Source: Dyella silvae (lineage in GTDB: Bacteria > Pseudomonadota > Gammaproteobacteria > Xanthomonadales > Rhodanobacteraceae). From it: a stretch of 64,000 bases of DNA. The notes below the pieces were generated by a model, which did no database searches, was not told the DNA's origin, and worked only from the letters and a program-made list of their open reading frames with translations. Below, piece by piece: positions 11,219 to 20,607 of the stretch (its first letter is position 1; every line of letters begins with the position of its first letter). Both the position numbers and the translations under genes were made by a program. Location: contig NZ_JAPJBQ010000003.1 of the NCBI RefSeq assembly GCF_026421305.1, forward strand, positions 372,001 through 436,000, read 5' to 3'.

Positions 11219-12298
11219 TCAGGCGGCCTTGGCGTTGTCGGAGAGGAGTGCACGCGGCGCGCAATCGCGCACGGCGTCGGCAATGGCTTTGATATGGGCG
11301 GGTGTGGTGCCGCAGCAGCCGCCGACCATGTTCAGCAGGCCGTCGCGCGCAAAGCCGCCGATAACGGACGCCATCTGTTCGGGTGTTTCGTCGTATTCGC
11401 CAAACGCGTTAGGCAGGCCGGCGTTCGGGTGTGTGCTGACGAAACACGTCGCGGTATTGGCGAGCACCTGCACGTGCGGACGCAGGTCGGCCGCGCCCAG
11501 GGCGCAATTGAGGCCGACGGAAATGGGGCGGGCGTGCTTCACCGAGTAGTAGAACGCTTCGGCGGTCTGGCCCGACAGCGTGCGGCCGGAGCGATCGGTG
11601 ATCGTGCCGGAGATCATCACCGGCAAACGTGCGCCGCGCTGGTGGAACAGCTCGCTGAGCGCAAACAGGGCTGCCTTAGCGTTGAGCGTATCGAAAATGG
11701 TTTCGACCATGATGACGTCGGCACCGCCGTCGATCAGGCCGCTTGCGGATTCCGTGTAGTTGGCCGCCAGTTCTTCGAACGTCACGTTGCGGAAGCCGGG
11801 GTCATTCACGTCTGGCGACAGCGATGCCGTGCGGCTGGTGGGGCCGAGTACGCCGATAACGAAGCGCGGCCGGTCCGGCGTCTTCGCTTCCATCGCGTCG
11901 CAGGCGGCGCGGGCGATGCGCGCGCCTTCCCGGTTCAGCTCGTAGGCCAGGTGTTCCAGGTGGTAGTCGGCCTGGCTGATGCGCGTGGCATTGAAGGTAT
12001 TGGTTTCGACCAGATCCGCGCCGGCTTCGAGATAAGCCTCGTGCACGCCGCGGATGATGTCCGGGTTGGTGAGCGTGAGCAGGTCGTTGTTGCCCTTGAG
12101 GTCGCAACCGCCGGGATGATCGTGCGTGTGCGCGCTGTCATGACCGTGCACGAAGCGCTCGCCGCGGAAGGCGGTTTCGTCGAGCTGATGCTGCTGCAGC
12201 ATGGTGCCCATGGCGCCGTCGATGATGAGGATGCGCTCGCGAAGGCCTTTTTCCAGCAGGGCAACGCGTTCGGGATGGAGCCAGGGCAAGGTACTCAT
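11219..12298 (-). CDS. metH: methionine synthase, N-terminal homocysteine-binding half
   Basis: 359 residues matching the homocysteine S-methyltransferase barrel of MetH. It has [12 protein letters not shown] at the start, [41 protein letters not shown], and the zinc ligands in GLNCALG and GGCCGTTP. It activates homocysteine through zinc for methylation by the cobalamin half made from the next gene. Start ATG has GGAG 8 bases upstream. Compared with E. coli MetH there is a His-rich loop (five His within residues 51-61) before DLKGNN. Second gene of the operon, 17 bp after the regulator. Confidence 0.95.
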   Translation of the reverse strand: MSTLPWLHPERVALLEKGLRERILIIDGAMGTMLQQHQLDETAFRGERFVHGHDSAHTHDHPGGCDLKGNNDLLTLTNPDIIRGVHEAYLEAGADLVETNTFNATRISQADYHLEHLAYELNREGARIARAACDAMEAKTPDRPRFVIGVLGPTSRTASLSPDVNDPGFRNVTFEELAANYTESASGLIDGGADVIMVETIFDTLNAKAALFALSELFHQRGARLPVMISGTITDRSGRTLSGQTAEAFYYSVKHARPISVGLNCALGAADLRPHVQVLANTATCFVSTHPNAGLPNAFGEYDETPEQMASVIGGFARDGLLNMVGGCCGTTPAHIKAIADAVRDCAPRALLSDNAKAA

Positions 12299-12315
12299 AA
12301 CGTCAACTCCAGACC

Positions 12316-13242
12316 TTAGGGCTTACGCGCGAGCAGGCTGATCACCTCGAAGTGAGGTGCCTTGCGCTCGCGGCTCAGGCGGGTACAGCTGAAGGCTTCC
12401 AGGCCCGCTTTCTTGGCGAAGCTGGTCAGCTCGTCGGCCGAGAACCCGAGATTCCGGTGATCAAACGGCTCCACCACGGCGCGGTGATCGTGCTTGCCGA
12501 GTGTGACGGCCAGCAGGCGGCCGCCGCTGCGGAGCAAGCTCGCCGCCTGCGCCACGGCTTTGGCCGGATGTTCGGCGTAAGTGAGGGCATGCAGCATGAG
12601 CACAAGGTCGAAGCGGCGGTCGCCCAGATCCAGCGCATGCATGTCGCCCTGACGCACTTCCACATGGGGAAATGCCTTGAGGCGCTGCGCGGCGGCTTCC
12701 ACCACGCGCTCGCTGCTGTCGACGCAGACGATGGAGCGGGCATGGGGCGCCAGCAGTTCGGCGGTGATGCCGTCGCCGGAAGCGATATCGAGCACGTCGC
12801 CGGTTTCCAGCAGCTGCAATAGCGAGCGCGCGAGCGTTTCCCAGGTGCGGCCGGGCGAATAGTGGCGCTCCATGTCACCGGCGACGGTATCGGCCCAGCC
12901 TTCTTCGCGGGCGCGCTCCGCCAGCACGCCCGGCAGACGGGCGGCATCTTCGCGGAGCAGGGCGTCGTCGATGCTTTCGCGCAGGGACTTCAGCAGCACC
13001 TGCAGGTATTCGTCGGTTTCGTTGTTGGCGCGATAGTAGGCGGACACACCGGCGCGGCGGTCGCGCACCAGCTCGGCTTCCTTGAGCTTGGCCAAGTGGG
13101 TGGACACGCGGGGCTGAGCCAAATGGAGTACGGAGGCCAGCTCGGCCACCGTCAGCTCTTCTCGCTCAAGGAGGGCCAGCAGTCGCACGCGCGTAGGGTC
13201 CGCCAGCAGGCGCAACACGCTGGAAGCGGTGGCCAGATCCAT
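12316..13242 (-). CDS. ArsR-family regulator fused to a SAM-dependent methyltransferase
   Basis: 308 residues. Residues about 1-90 form a winged-helix ArsR/SmtB DNA-binding domain ([13 protein letters not shown], then [20 protein letters not shown]). Residues about 140-250 form a class I methyltransferase domain with the SAM-binding motif VLDIASGDG and later [11 protein letters not shown]. First gene of a probable operon with the two metH halves, so it most likely senses SAM or S-adenosylhomocysteine and controls methionine recycling; the ArsR-type SahR regulator is the known precedent. I chose the second ATG (13242) because AAGG lies 6 bases upstream; the ATG at 13248 directly abuts that AAGG. 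A 14-bp palindrome lies just upstream. Confidence 0.85.
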   Translation of the reverse strand: MDLATASSVLRLLADPTRVRLLALLEREELTVAELASVLHLAQPRVSTHLAKLKEAELVRDRRAGVSAYYRANNETDEYLQVLLKSLRESIDDALLREDAARLPGVLAERAREEGWADTVAGDMERHYSPGRTWETLARSLLQLLETGDVLDIASGDGITAELLAPHARSIVCVDSSERVVEAAAQRLKAFPHVEVRQGDMHALDLGDRRFDLVLMLHALTYAEHPAKAVAQAASLLRSGGRLLAVTLGKHDHRAVVEPFDHRNLGFSADELTSFAKKAGLEAFSCTRLSRERKAPHFEVISLLARKP

Positions 13243-13251
13243 GGGCATCCT

Positions 13252-13265
13252 TATATCGCGATATA
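13252..13265. promoter_or_regulatory. palindromic operator at the head of the regulator-metH operon
   Basis: A perfect palindrome, TATATCGCGATATA, inside a longer imperfect dyad with CATC/GATG ends (13246-13271). It touches the ribosome binding site of the ArsR-type gene, the position expected for autoregulation and control of metH. Confidence 0.7.
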
Positions 13266-13311
13266 GAGATGCATAAGGCTAGGCCCCGGAGGGCGATGCG
13301 TCAAGGAGCGA

Positions 13312-13398
13312 GGCGTGAGTGAAGAGGAGTGAGAAATGAGAGAAAAGCCGGCAAGTCAGACGCTTTCTCTCGTTTCTCACTCCTCTTCACTCACTCTT
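13312..13398. repeat. long inverted repeat of the GAGTGAGAAGTGAGAG family, copy 1
   Basis: A left arm GTGAGTGAAGAGGAGTGAGA plus following bases (about 13315-13346) and a right arm with TCTCACTCCTCTTCACTCAC (about 13374-13395) form a near-perfect hairpin of about 30 bp with a GC-rich centre. A second member lies at 29466-29553. It sits between the metH operon and the acyl-CoA dehydrogenase gene. Confidence 0.85.
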
Positions 13399-13480
13399 AG
13401 CCCTTGCTGCGCCTGCAGCAAGGGCTGACCGCGCTAGCACGCTAAAATAGCGGGCTTCCTCCTCCCCTTTGGAGCCGTTC

Positions 13481-14641
13481 ATGGATTTCCGTTTTACCGA
13501 AGACCAGCTGTCCATTCAGGCCATCGCCCGCGATTTCGCCCAGAAGCGCATCGTGCCGGTGGCGGCCGAACTGGATGAAAAGGGCGAGTTCCCGCTGGAC
13601 AACATCCGTGAGATGGGCCAGCTGGGCCTGATGGGCGTCGAGGTGCCGACCGAGTACGGCGGCGCGGGCATGGATCCGATTGCCTATGTGCTGGCAATGA
13701 TCGAGATCGCCGCAGCCGACGCTGCCACCGCCACCATCATGTCGGTGAACAACTCGCTGTTCTGCACCGGCATTCTCAAGCACGGCACGGAAGATCAGAA
13801 GCAGAAGTATGTGCGAGCCATCGCGCAGGGCGAAGCGATCGGCGCCTACGCGCTGACCGAGCCGCAGTCCGGCTCTGACGCGTCGGCCATGCATACCCGT
13901 GCAACCAAGAACGCCAATGGCGACTGGGTGATCAACGGCAAGAAGAGCTGGATCACGTCCGGCATGGTCGCGCGCTACATCATTCTGTTCGCCATCACCA
14001 CGCCGGGTATCGGTGCCAAGGGGGTGTCGGCCTTCATTATCGACACGCAGTTGCCAGGTTTTCATGCGGGCAAGAGCGAGCCCAAGCTGGGCATCCGAGC
14101 CTCGGCCACCTGCGAAATCGAATTCACCGATTACGTGTGCCCCAAGGAAAATCTGCTGGGCGCCGAAGGCAAGGGCTTCGCCATGGGCATGAGCTTGCTC
14201 GATGCGGGCCGCATCGGCATCGCCTCGCAGGCGGTCGGTATTGCACGTGCGGCGTACGAGGCTGCGGTGACGTGGTCGCGCGACCGCAAGGCGTTTGGCC
14301 ATCCGATCGGCACGTTCCAGATGACGCAGGCGAAGATCGCCGACATGAAGTGCAAGCTTGATGCGGCTATGTTGCTGACGCTGCGCGCTGCATGGGCCAA
14401 GGGCGAGGCCGATAAGCATGGCGGCCGCTTTGCCACCGAGGCATCCATGGCCAAGCTCACCGCGTCGGAGGCGGCGATGTGGATCGCCCATCAGGCGGTG
14501 CAGATCCATGGCGGCATGGGCTACTCCAAGGAAATGCCGTTGGAGCGTTATTTCCGCGATGCCAAGATCACCGAGATCTATGAAGGCACCAGCGAAATCC
14601 AGCGCATCGTGATCGCCCGCGCGGAAACCGGTCTGCGCTAA
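13481..14641 (+). CDS. acyl-CoA dehydrogenase (short/branched-chain type)
   Basis: 386 residues, full length for a soluble FAD acyl-CoA dehydrogenase. The order is the N-terminal helical domain (FRFTEDQLSIQAIARDFA), the signature YALTEPQSGSDAS with WITSG in the beta domain, and the C-terminal helical domain with IHGGMGYSKEMPLERYFRD and the catalytic glutamate in IYEGTSEIQ. It oxidises acyl-CoA to enoyl-CoA, passing electrons to ETF; the sequence resembles the butyryl/isobutyryl class. The ATG at 13481 has GGAG 6 bases upstream, better than the in-frame TTG at 13469. Monocistronic. Confidence 0.9.
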   Translation: MDFRFTEDQLSIQAIARDFAQKRIVPVAAELDEKGEFPLDNIREMGQLGLMGVEVPTEYGGAGMDPIAYVLAMIEIAAADAATATIMSVNNSLFCTGILKHGTEDQKQKYVRAIAQGEAIGAYALTEPQSGSDASAMHTRATKNANGDWVINGKKSWITSGMVARYIILFAITTPGIGAKGVSAFIIDTQLPGFHAGKSEPKLGIRASATCEIEFTDYVCPKENLLGAEGKGFAMGMSLLDAGRIGIASQAVGIARAAYEAAVTWSRDRKAFGHPIGTFQMTQAKIADMKCKLDAAMLLTLRAAWAKGEADKHGGRFATEASMAKLTASEAAMWIAHQAVQIHGGMGYSKEMPLERYFRDAKITEIYEGTSEIQRIVIARAETGLR

Positions 14642-15082
14642 GCGTCATCCAGAAAAGCCACCGGCCTGTGTCGGGGGCTTTTTTTGTGGCCTTGTTTCCA
14701 TGTGGGTCATCGGGCAGAGGTTGACCCTAAGGGATAAATCGCAAATACTTGCGGCCAACCAGGGAGTCAGGTCCCCTCCCGCCATGGACGGCGATCTCAT
14801 TCCATAACGGGCGCAGCCAGGTTCTCCAGGCGCGCAGCCCCTGAGCGATGAGGCTGAAAGATGCGCCCCGCTCAACACGTCGCAAGAAACCGAAGCCCCG
14901 TCTTGCGACCGGGGCGGTCAAGGTGCGTCGGGAACTGACCGGGCGGGGCCACCATGTGGTCATGCGGCCTGGGAACGAAACCGCGCCACGTCGGCCTTTC
15001 CTTATGCTCTGCGGGTTGTCACGGGCGCGGCACGATGGTTGCTACGACAGTGGAATTCCAAACCACGCGCCGCGAGCCGCCC
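14642..15082. other. 441-bp gap before the PAS-GGDEF gene
   Basis: A terminator-like imperfect hairpin with a T-run lies at about 14652-14682 (AGCCACCGGCC... GGGGGCTTTTTTT). The remaining 400 bp has no convincing reading frame. It contains GC-rich inverted segments around 14893-14945 (CCCCG/CGGGG, GACCGGGGCGG) and could be a long untranslated leader of the diguanylate cyclase. I do not recognise a c-di-GMP riboswitch in it. Confidence 0.4.
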
Positions 15083-16027
15083 ATGACAGAGGTCGTTGAG
15101 AAGCTGCACGAAGAGAGCATGGTCTACAAGACCCTGCTGGAATCCACCAAAGCCATCCCCTGGCGCATCCAGTGGGACAGCCTGTCGTTCTCCTACATTG
15201 GCCCGCAAATCGAAGAACTGCTCGGCTGGGCGCCCGAAAGCTGGGGGAGCGTGCAGGACTGGGCCGACCGCATTCATCCCGAGGACCGCGACTGGGCGGT
15301 GAATTTCTGCGTGGCGCAGTCCAAGGCCGGCGTCGACCACGAAGCCGATTACCGCGCGTTGTGCAAGGACGGCAATTACGTGTGGATTCGCGACGTGGTG
15401 CACGTGGTGCGCAAGGACGACGGCAGCGTGGATGCGTTGGTGGGTTTCATGTTCGACATCAGCGAGCGCAAGCGCACCGAGCAACGCCTGGTCGAGTTGC
15501 AGCGCGAACTGGAAGCGCTGTCATTCAAGGACGGACTCACCGGCATCGCCAATCGCCGCCGTTTCGATGCCGTATTTGAGGAAGAGTGGGACAACGCCCG
15601 TCGTAACGGGCGGCCGTTGTCGATGCTTATGCTCGATATCGACTACTTCAAGCAGTACAACGACCACTACGGCCACGTGCAGGGCGATTACTGCCTGAAG
15701 GTGGTTGCCAAGACGCTGGAGAAGGCCGTGCGTCGCCCGCACGATTTCCTTGCCCGCTTTGGCGGCGAAGAGTTTGTACTGGTCATGCCGGACACCGATG
15801 CGGGAACGGCTATGCAGATAGCCGAGCGTTGCCACGAGCTGATTCGCACCGAGTGGATTCCCCATGAGCGCTCCATGGCTGGTATGGCGCTCACGCTGAG
15901 CGTCGGTGCGGGCACCGTCGTGCCCATGGCGGGGGACGAACGGCAGGCGTTCCTGGAACTGGTCGATCGCCGGCTGTATTCGGCGAAGGTGCGCGGGCGA
16001 AATACGACGGTCAGCGGCGAGCATTGA
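15083..16027 (+). CDS. PAS-GGDEF diguanylate cyclase
   Basis: 314 residues, soluble. Residues about 20-135 form a PAS_3 sensory fold (YIGPQIEELLGW, IHPEDRDW, DGNYVWIRDVVHVVRKDDGS, MFDISERK). A short coiled linker follows, then a GGDEF domain (about 150-310) with KDGLTGIANRRRF, MLMLDIDYFKQYND and the active-site GGEEF. An RPHD inhibitory site lies five residues before it. It should make c-di-GMP in response to a cytoplasmic signal and be feedback-inhibited. The start is uncertain: an in-frame ATG at 15035 exists and neither has a strong ribosome site. Ends just before a bidirectional terminator. Confidence 0.9.
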   Translation: MTEVVEKLHEESMVYKTLLESTKAIPWRIQWDSLSFSYIGPQIEELLGWAPESWGSVQDWADRIHPEDRDWAVNFCVAQSKAGVDHEADYRALCKDGNYVWIRDVVHVVRKDDGSVDALVGFMFDISERKRTEQRLVELQRELEALSFKDGLTGIANRRRFDAVFEEEWDNARRNGRPLSMLMLDIDYFKQYNDHYGHVQGDYCLKVVAKTLEKAVRRPHDFLARFGGEEFVLVMPDTDAGTAMQIAERCHELIRTEWIPHERSMAGMALTLSVGAGTVVPMAGDERQAFLELVDRRLYSAKVRGRNTTVSGEH

Positions 16028-16082
16028 GTCGCGCACCCGTTATCACCGTATCGGCGCTGACGCAGGAAACACGCCGCGCAAC

Positions 16083-16119
<37 letters not shown>

Positions 16120-16138
16120 ACTGCAAGGATGGTTCGGA

Positions 16139-19100
16139 TCAGGCGCCGCGGCGCGGGTCCGAATCGAACGGCTGCATACCGGGCGAGCCACCCTCGGGGT
16201 TGCCGCCTTCGCCACCGTGAGCCTGACGGACTTTGTGCGACGCCTCGTCCAGCTTGTCGCCGAGCGCGCGACGCACCGTCACGTAGAACACCGGGATCAA
16301 CAGCAGACCCAGGAACGTGGCGAACATCATGCCGCCGATCACGCCCGTACCGATGGAGTGACGGGAGTTGGCACCGGCACCGGTGGAGATCGCCAGCGGG
16401 AACACGCCGAGCATGAAGGCGAACGAGGTCATCAGGATCGGGCGCAGTCGCTGGCGGGAAGCGGTAACGACCGCATCGAACAACGAATGGCCTTCCTGCT
16501 GCTGCTCGACCGCAAATTCCACGATCAGGATCGCGTTCTTCGCCGCCAGACCGATCACCGTGATCAGGCCGATCTTGAAGTACATGTCGTTCGGCAGGCC
16601 GCGCAGCATCGAGAACACGACCGTGCCCAACAGACCGAGCGGCACCACCAACAGCACGGCGACCGGAATCGACCAGCTTTCGTACAAGGCCGCAAGGCAC
16701 AGGAACACGATCACGATCGACAGCACCAGCAACAGCGTGGCCGAGTTGCCGGCCAGGATTTCCTGGTACGACTGACCGGTCCAGTCGGCGCCGAAGCCCT
16801 TCGGCAGGTCGTTCGCAACGATGCCTTGCAGCGCCGCCATGGCCTGACCGGTGGAATAACCCGGTGCTTCGCTACCCACGATTTCCACCGCCGCGTAACC
16901 GTTGTAGCGGGTGAGGGCAGGAGAGCCCGAATCCCACTTGGTCTGCACCACGCTGGAGAGCGGGATCATGTTGTACGGGTTGACCGTCGACGCGCTGTTC
17001 GACCCGTTCGGCAGACTGCTGGGCGAGTAGAGGTGGTTCAGCGCATCGGGGCCCATGCGATAAGGCTGATCGGCCTGCAGGTAGACACGCTTCACGCGGC
17101 CGCCGTAGACGAAGTCGTTGACGTACACCGGCGCCAGCGCGAGCTGGATAGCGGTGTAGACGTCGCCGACCGAAAGGCCCATCGACTGCGCCTGCACACG
17201 ATCCACCTTCAGGTCCCACTGCGGGGCATCGGCCAGCGAGTTGGGACGGACGCCGAACAGGCCGGGGGTGTCCTTGGCCTTGCCGACCACGGTGCCCATG
17301 GCCTGCATCAGCTCGCCGTGCGACTGACCGGCACGCGCCTGCAGGTACATGTCGATACCGCCGAACTGGCTGAGGCCGCGGATGGTGGGCAGGTTCACCA
17401 CGAAGATCTGCGCATCGCGAATGCCGTGCAACACGCCATTCGCTTTCAGAATCAGTTCGTCAGCGGTGATCGAGCGCTCCTTCCAGTCCTTCAGTTTGAT
17501 GAAGGCCATGCCCGTGCTTTCGCTGTTGCCGATGAAGCTGAAGCCGCTGATCTGGTACATGCCAACGATGTCATCGTTGAGCGGGCTCTGCTTCATGCGC
17601 TCGCGCATCTCGGCCATCACTTCCTGCGTGCGATGCAGGGTCGCGCCCGGCGGCAGGTTGACGATGGCCAGAGCAAAGCCCTGGTCTTCGCTCGGCACGA
17701 AGCTGGTTGGCAGCTTGGTGTAGAGGAAGCCGGCGAGGGCGGTCACCAGCGCGAACACCAGCATCCAGCGTGGCGCGTGACGTGCCGCACTGCCGATGTG
17801 GCCGCTATAGGTGTGCGTCACCCAGTCGAACATGCGGTTGAAGCCGCGATACAGCGGGTTCTTCTTGTGTTCGTGGGTTGGCTTGAGGATGGTCGCGCAC
17901 AGTGCCGGCGTGAAGGACAGTGCGAGGAATGCCGAGAAGCCCATCGACACCGCGATGGTCAGCGCGAACTGTTTGTAGATCACGCCCGACGCACCCGGCT
18001 GCAAGGCCGAAGGCACGAACACCGCCGCCAGCACCACCGTGATGGCCACCACGGCGCCGGTGATCTGGCCCATCGCTTTGCGCGTGGCCTCCTTCGGCGA
18101 CAGGTTTTCCTCGGTCATGATGCGTTCGACGTTCTCGATCACCACGATCGCGTCGTCCACCACGATACCGATGGCCAGCACCATGCCGAACAAGGTCAGC
18201 TGGTTAACGGTGAAGCCCAGGGCCACGAGGCCGATGAAGGTGCCAAGCAGCGCGACCGGAATCACCAGCGTCGGGATGATGGTGGCACGGAAGTTCTGCA
18301 GGAAGATCAGCATCACCAGGAAGACCAGGATGATGGCCTCCACCAGCGTGTGCACCACTTCCTCGATCGAGATCTTCACGAACGGCGTGGTGTCGTACGG
18401 AGCAAACCAGGTGACGCCCTCGGGGAAGTCCTTGGACAGCTCATTCATCTTGGCCTTGACGGCGTCGGCTACGTCCAGCGCGTTGGCGCCGGGCAGCAGC
18501 TGCACACCGAGACCACCCACCTGCTGACCGTTCCAGGTCGAAGACAGGCCGTAGCTCTGCGGGCCGAAGCTCACGCGTGCCACGTCACTCAGCTTCACCA
18601 CCGTGCCGTCGCCGTTGGCGCGCAAGATGATGTTGCCGAACTGTTCCGGCGTGGAGAAGCGGCCTTCCGCAGAAACGGTGGCGGTGAAACCCTGATCGCG
18701 CGGCGAGGGGTCGGCGCCAAGGGAGCCGGCGGCGAACTGCACGTTCTGCTGGGCCACCGACGTCAGCACGCCGCTGGCGGAGAGCCCGTAACCCTGCAGC
18801 TTGTCCGGATTCAGCCAGATACGCACGGCGTATTCGGAACCGACCAGGAAGGTGCTGCCCACGCCCGGAATACGACCGACCTGATCCGACACCTGCGAAG
18901 CGATGATGTCAGCCAGGCGATTGCCGTCGATGGCGGGGTTGGTCGACACCAGCGACACGAACATCAGGAAGTCCGGATTGTTCTTCGCCACCACCACACC
19001 CTGCTGGGTCACGGCGGTAGGCAGTCGCGGCTGGGCCAGCTGCACCTTGTTCTGCACCTGCACCTGCGCGATGTCTGCGTTGGTGCCGGTTTCGAACGTC

Positions 19101-19375
19101 AGGGTGATTGACGCCGTGCCGTTGGAATTGGACGACGAGCTGAAGTACAGCAGGTGGTCGATGCCGGTGAGCTGCTGCTCGATCACCTGGGTGACGTTTT
19201 TCTCCACGGTATCGGCGTTGGCGCCGGGGTAGGTCGCCGACACCACCACCTGAGGCGGCGCGATGTTGGGGTACGACTCAATACCCATGTTGAGCACCGC
19301 AATGGTGCCAACCAGGGTGATGAGAATGGCGACCACCCAGGCAAAAATGGGGCGGTCAATAAAGAAACTCGGCAT
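16139..19375 (-). CDS. RND multidrug efflux pump, inner-membrane transporter (AcrB/MexB-like)
   Basis: 1078 residues of the HAE1 family. It starts MPSFFIDRPIFAWVVAILI, with 12 membrane helices in the usual 1+5+1+5 pattern around two large periplasmic loops. The proton-relay Asp pair is in GIVVDDAIVVIEN. The C-terminal GTGVIGGMMFATFLGLLLIPVFYV matches AcrB. It exports diverse hydrophobic drugs by proton antiport, docking with the adaptor encoded 14 bp upstream and an outer-membrane channel not encoded here. A hydrophilic tail of about 30 residues extends beyond the usual end. Confidence 0.93.
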   Translation of the reverse strand: MPSFFIDRPIFAWVVAILITLVGTIAVLNMGIESYPNIAPPQVVVSATYPGANADTVEKNVTQVIEQQLTGIDHLLYFSSSSNSNGTASITLTFETGTNADIAQVQVQNKVQLAQPRLPTAVTQQGVVVAKNNPDFLMFVSLVSTNPAIDGNRLADIIASQVSDQVGRIPGVGSTFLVGSEYAVRIWLNPDKLQGYGLSASGVLTSVAQQNVQFAAGSLGADPSPRDQGFTATVSAEGRFSTPEQFGNIILRANGDGTVVKLSDVARVSFGPQSYGLSSTWNGQQVGGLGVQLLPGANALDVADAVKAKMNELSKDFPEGVTWFAPYDTTPFVKISIEEVVHTLVEAIILVFLVMLIFLQNFRATIIPTLVIPVALLGTFIGLVALGFTVNQLTLFGMVLAIGIVVDDAIVVIENVERIMTEENLSPKEATRKAMGQITGAVVAITVVLAAVFVPSALQPGASGVIYKQFALTIAVSMGFSAFLALSFTPALCATILKPTHEHKKNPLYRGFNRMFDWVTHTYSGHIGSAARHAPRWMLVFALVTALAGFLYTKLPTSFVPSEDQGFALAIVNLPPGATLHRTQEVMAEMRERMKQSPLNDDIVGMYQISGFSFIGNSESTGMAFIKLKDWKERSITADELILKANGVLHGIRDAQIFVVNLPTIRGLSQFGGIDMYLQARAGQSHGELMQAMGTVVGKAKDTPGLFGVRPNSLADAPQWDLKVDRVQAQSMGLSVGDVYTAIQLALAPVYVNDFVYGGRVKRVYLQADQPYRMGPDALNHLYSPSSLPNGSNSASTVNPYNMIPLSSVVQTKWDSGSPALTRYNGYAAVEIVGSEAPGYSTGQAMAALQGIVANDLPKGFGADWTGQSYQEILAGNSATLLLVLSIVIVFLCLAALYESWSIPVAVLLVVPLGLLGTVVFSMLRGLPNDMYFKIGLITVIGLAAKNAILIVEFAVEQQQEGHSLFDAVVTASRQRLRPILMTSFAFMLGVFPLAISTGAGANSRHSIGTGVIGGMMFATFLGLLLIPVFYVTVRRALGDKLDEASHKVRQAHGGEGGNPEGGSPGMQPFDSDPRRGA

Positions 19376-19389
19376 GTTGGTCGACTCCC

Positions 19390-20607
19390 TTACTTCGCGC
19401 CAGCTGCGGACTTGGCGTTACCCGCTGCTGGTTTTCCCTGGTCGCCCTGCTTCTGGTCCGGCTGCCACGGCGCCGCCTTGGCGGGCTTGCCCGGCTGCAC
19501 GGTCTGGAGACCCGAGACGATGACCTGGTCGCCGGCGGTGAGGCCGTCGGTGACAACCCAGTTGCCGGAATTGAAGTTGTCGGCGGTGACACCCTTGCGG
19601 GCGACGTTGCCGTCCTGGCCGACCACCAGCGCGAATGCGCCGGAGACATCGCGCGAGATGCCCTGCTGCGGAATCAGGAACACGTTGTGACGCTCGCCCA
19701 GGTTGGCGGTGAGGGTGACGTAGGTACCCGGCAGCAAGCGGTGTGCCGGGTTCGGCAGCAGCGCACGCAGATTCACCGCACCCGTGGTCGGGTCGACGGT
19801 GGCGCCGGAGAAGTCCAGCTTGCCACCCTGGTCATACTTGCTGCCGTCGGGCAGGGTGATCTTTACCGTGGTCTGGTCCTGCTCCGACAGCGAAACGCTG
19901 CCCGCCGACTGCGCGCTGCGCAGGCGATCGAGGTCGGCGGAGCTGACGGTGAAGTTCACATACAGCGGATCGAGCTGATCAACGGTGGTCAGCAGGGTCG
20001 AGTTGGAGCCGGTATCGGCATTGCTCGCACCAACGATGGCACCCTCGGTGACCTGCTGCTGGCCGGCGCGACCGGCGATGGGCGCCACCACGCGGGTATA
20101 GCCAAGGTTGATCCGCGCGCTTTCCACCGCGGCCTGCGCCTGCTTGACGGCGGCGGCGCTGGAGCGTTCGTTGGCCTCGGCCGCGTCAAGATCGGACTGC
20201 GACACGTAGTTCTGAGGGCGCAACTGACGGAAGCGCTCGGCGGTCTTGTGATAATTCACATAGGTGGCCTGCGCCGATGCCAGGTTGGCCTGGCTGGAGT
20301 TGACCGCGGCCTGGTACACGGCCGGATCGATCTCAAACAGCACCTGGCCCTGCTTGACGTCCGTACCTTCCTGGTACACACGCTTGACCAGCACGCCAGA
20401 TACGCGGGCGCGAACATCGGCGCTGCGGAAGGCAGAGACGCGGCCCACCAGGTCCTTGGTCAGGGGCACGCTCTGGGCCTGCGCCTTGACCACGCCGACT
20501 TCCGGCGGCGGCATTTGCGGTGGACCTTGTTCCTTGCCTTTGCCACAGGCGGCCAGGGAGAGCAGGCCAAGGCACAACAGTGGCGTGCGCAATGACGTGG
20601 ACTTCAT
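19390..20607 (-). CDS. RND efflux periplasmic adaptor lipoprotein (AcrA/MexA-like)
   Basis: 405 residues with a lipoprotein signal (lipobox LAAC, Cys21). The order is barrel-sandwich half-motif (VRARVSGVLVKRVYQEGTDV), helical hairpin (about 105-175), second lipoyl half (YTRVVAPIAGRAGQQQVTEG), then beta-barrel and membrane-proximal domains. It bridges the transporter encoded next to an outer-membrane channel. First gene of a two-gene operon. A promoter with an overlapping operator-like dyad lies at 20782-20810; no regulator gene is adjacent. Confidence 0.93.
   Translation of the reverse strand: MKSTSLRTPLLCLGLLSLAACGKGKEQGPPQMPPPEVGVVKAQAQSVPLTKDLVGRVSAFRSADVRARVSGVLVKRVYQEGTDVKQGQVLFEIDPAVYQAAVNSSQANLASAQATYVNYHKTAERFRQLRPQNYVSQSDLDAAEANERSSAAAVKQAQAAVESARINLGYTRVVAPIAGRAGQQQVTEGAIVGASNADTGSNSTLLTTVDQLDPLYVNFTVSSADLDRLRSAQSAGSVSLSEQDQTTVKITLPDGSKYDQGGKLDFSGATVDPTTGAVNLRALLPNPAHRLLPGTYVTLTANLGERHNVFLIPQQGISRDVSGAFALVVGQDGNVARKGVTADNFNSGNWVVTDGLTAGDQVIVSGLQTVQPGKPAKAAPWQPDQKQGDQGKPAAGNAKSAAGAK

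Noticed and set aside
13310-13400. Hairpin at 13312-13398 as a Rho-independent terminator
   Set aside because: Arms are long and purine/pyrimidine-biased, there is no T-run, and a related copy occurs elsewhere; better called a dispersed repeat.
14893-15000. Possible c-di-GMP riboswitch before the GGDEF gene
   Set aside because: The conserved GEMM core and tetraloop receptor bases are not visible.
16217-19111. Long plus-strand frame (964 codons) opposite the RND transporter
   Set aside because: Same shadow effect; rich in His, Arg and Gln, no domains, and it overlaps an unmistakable RND gene.
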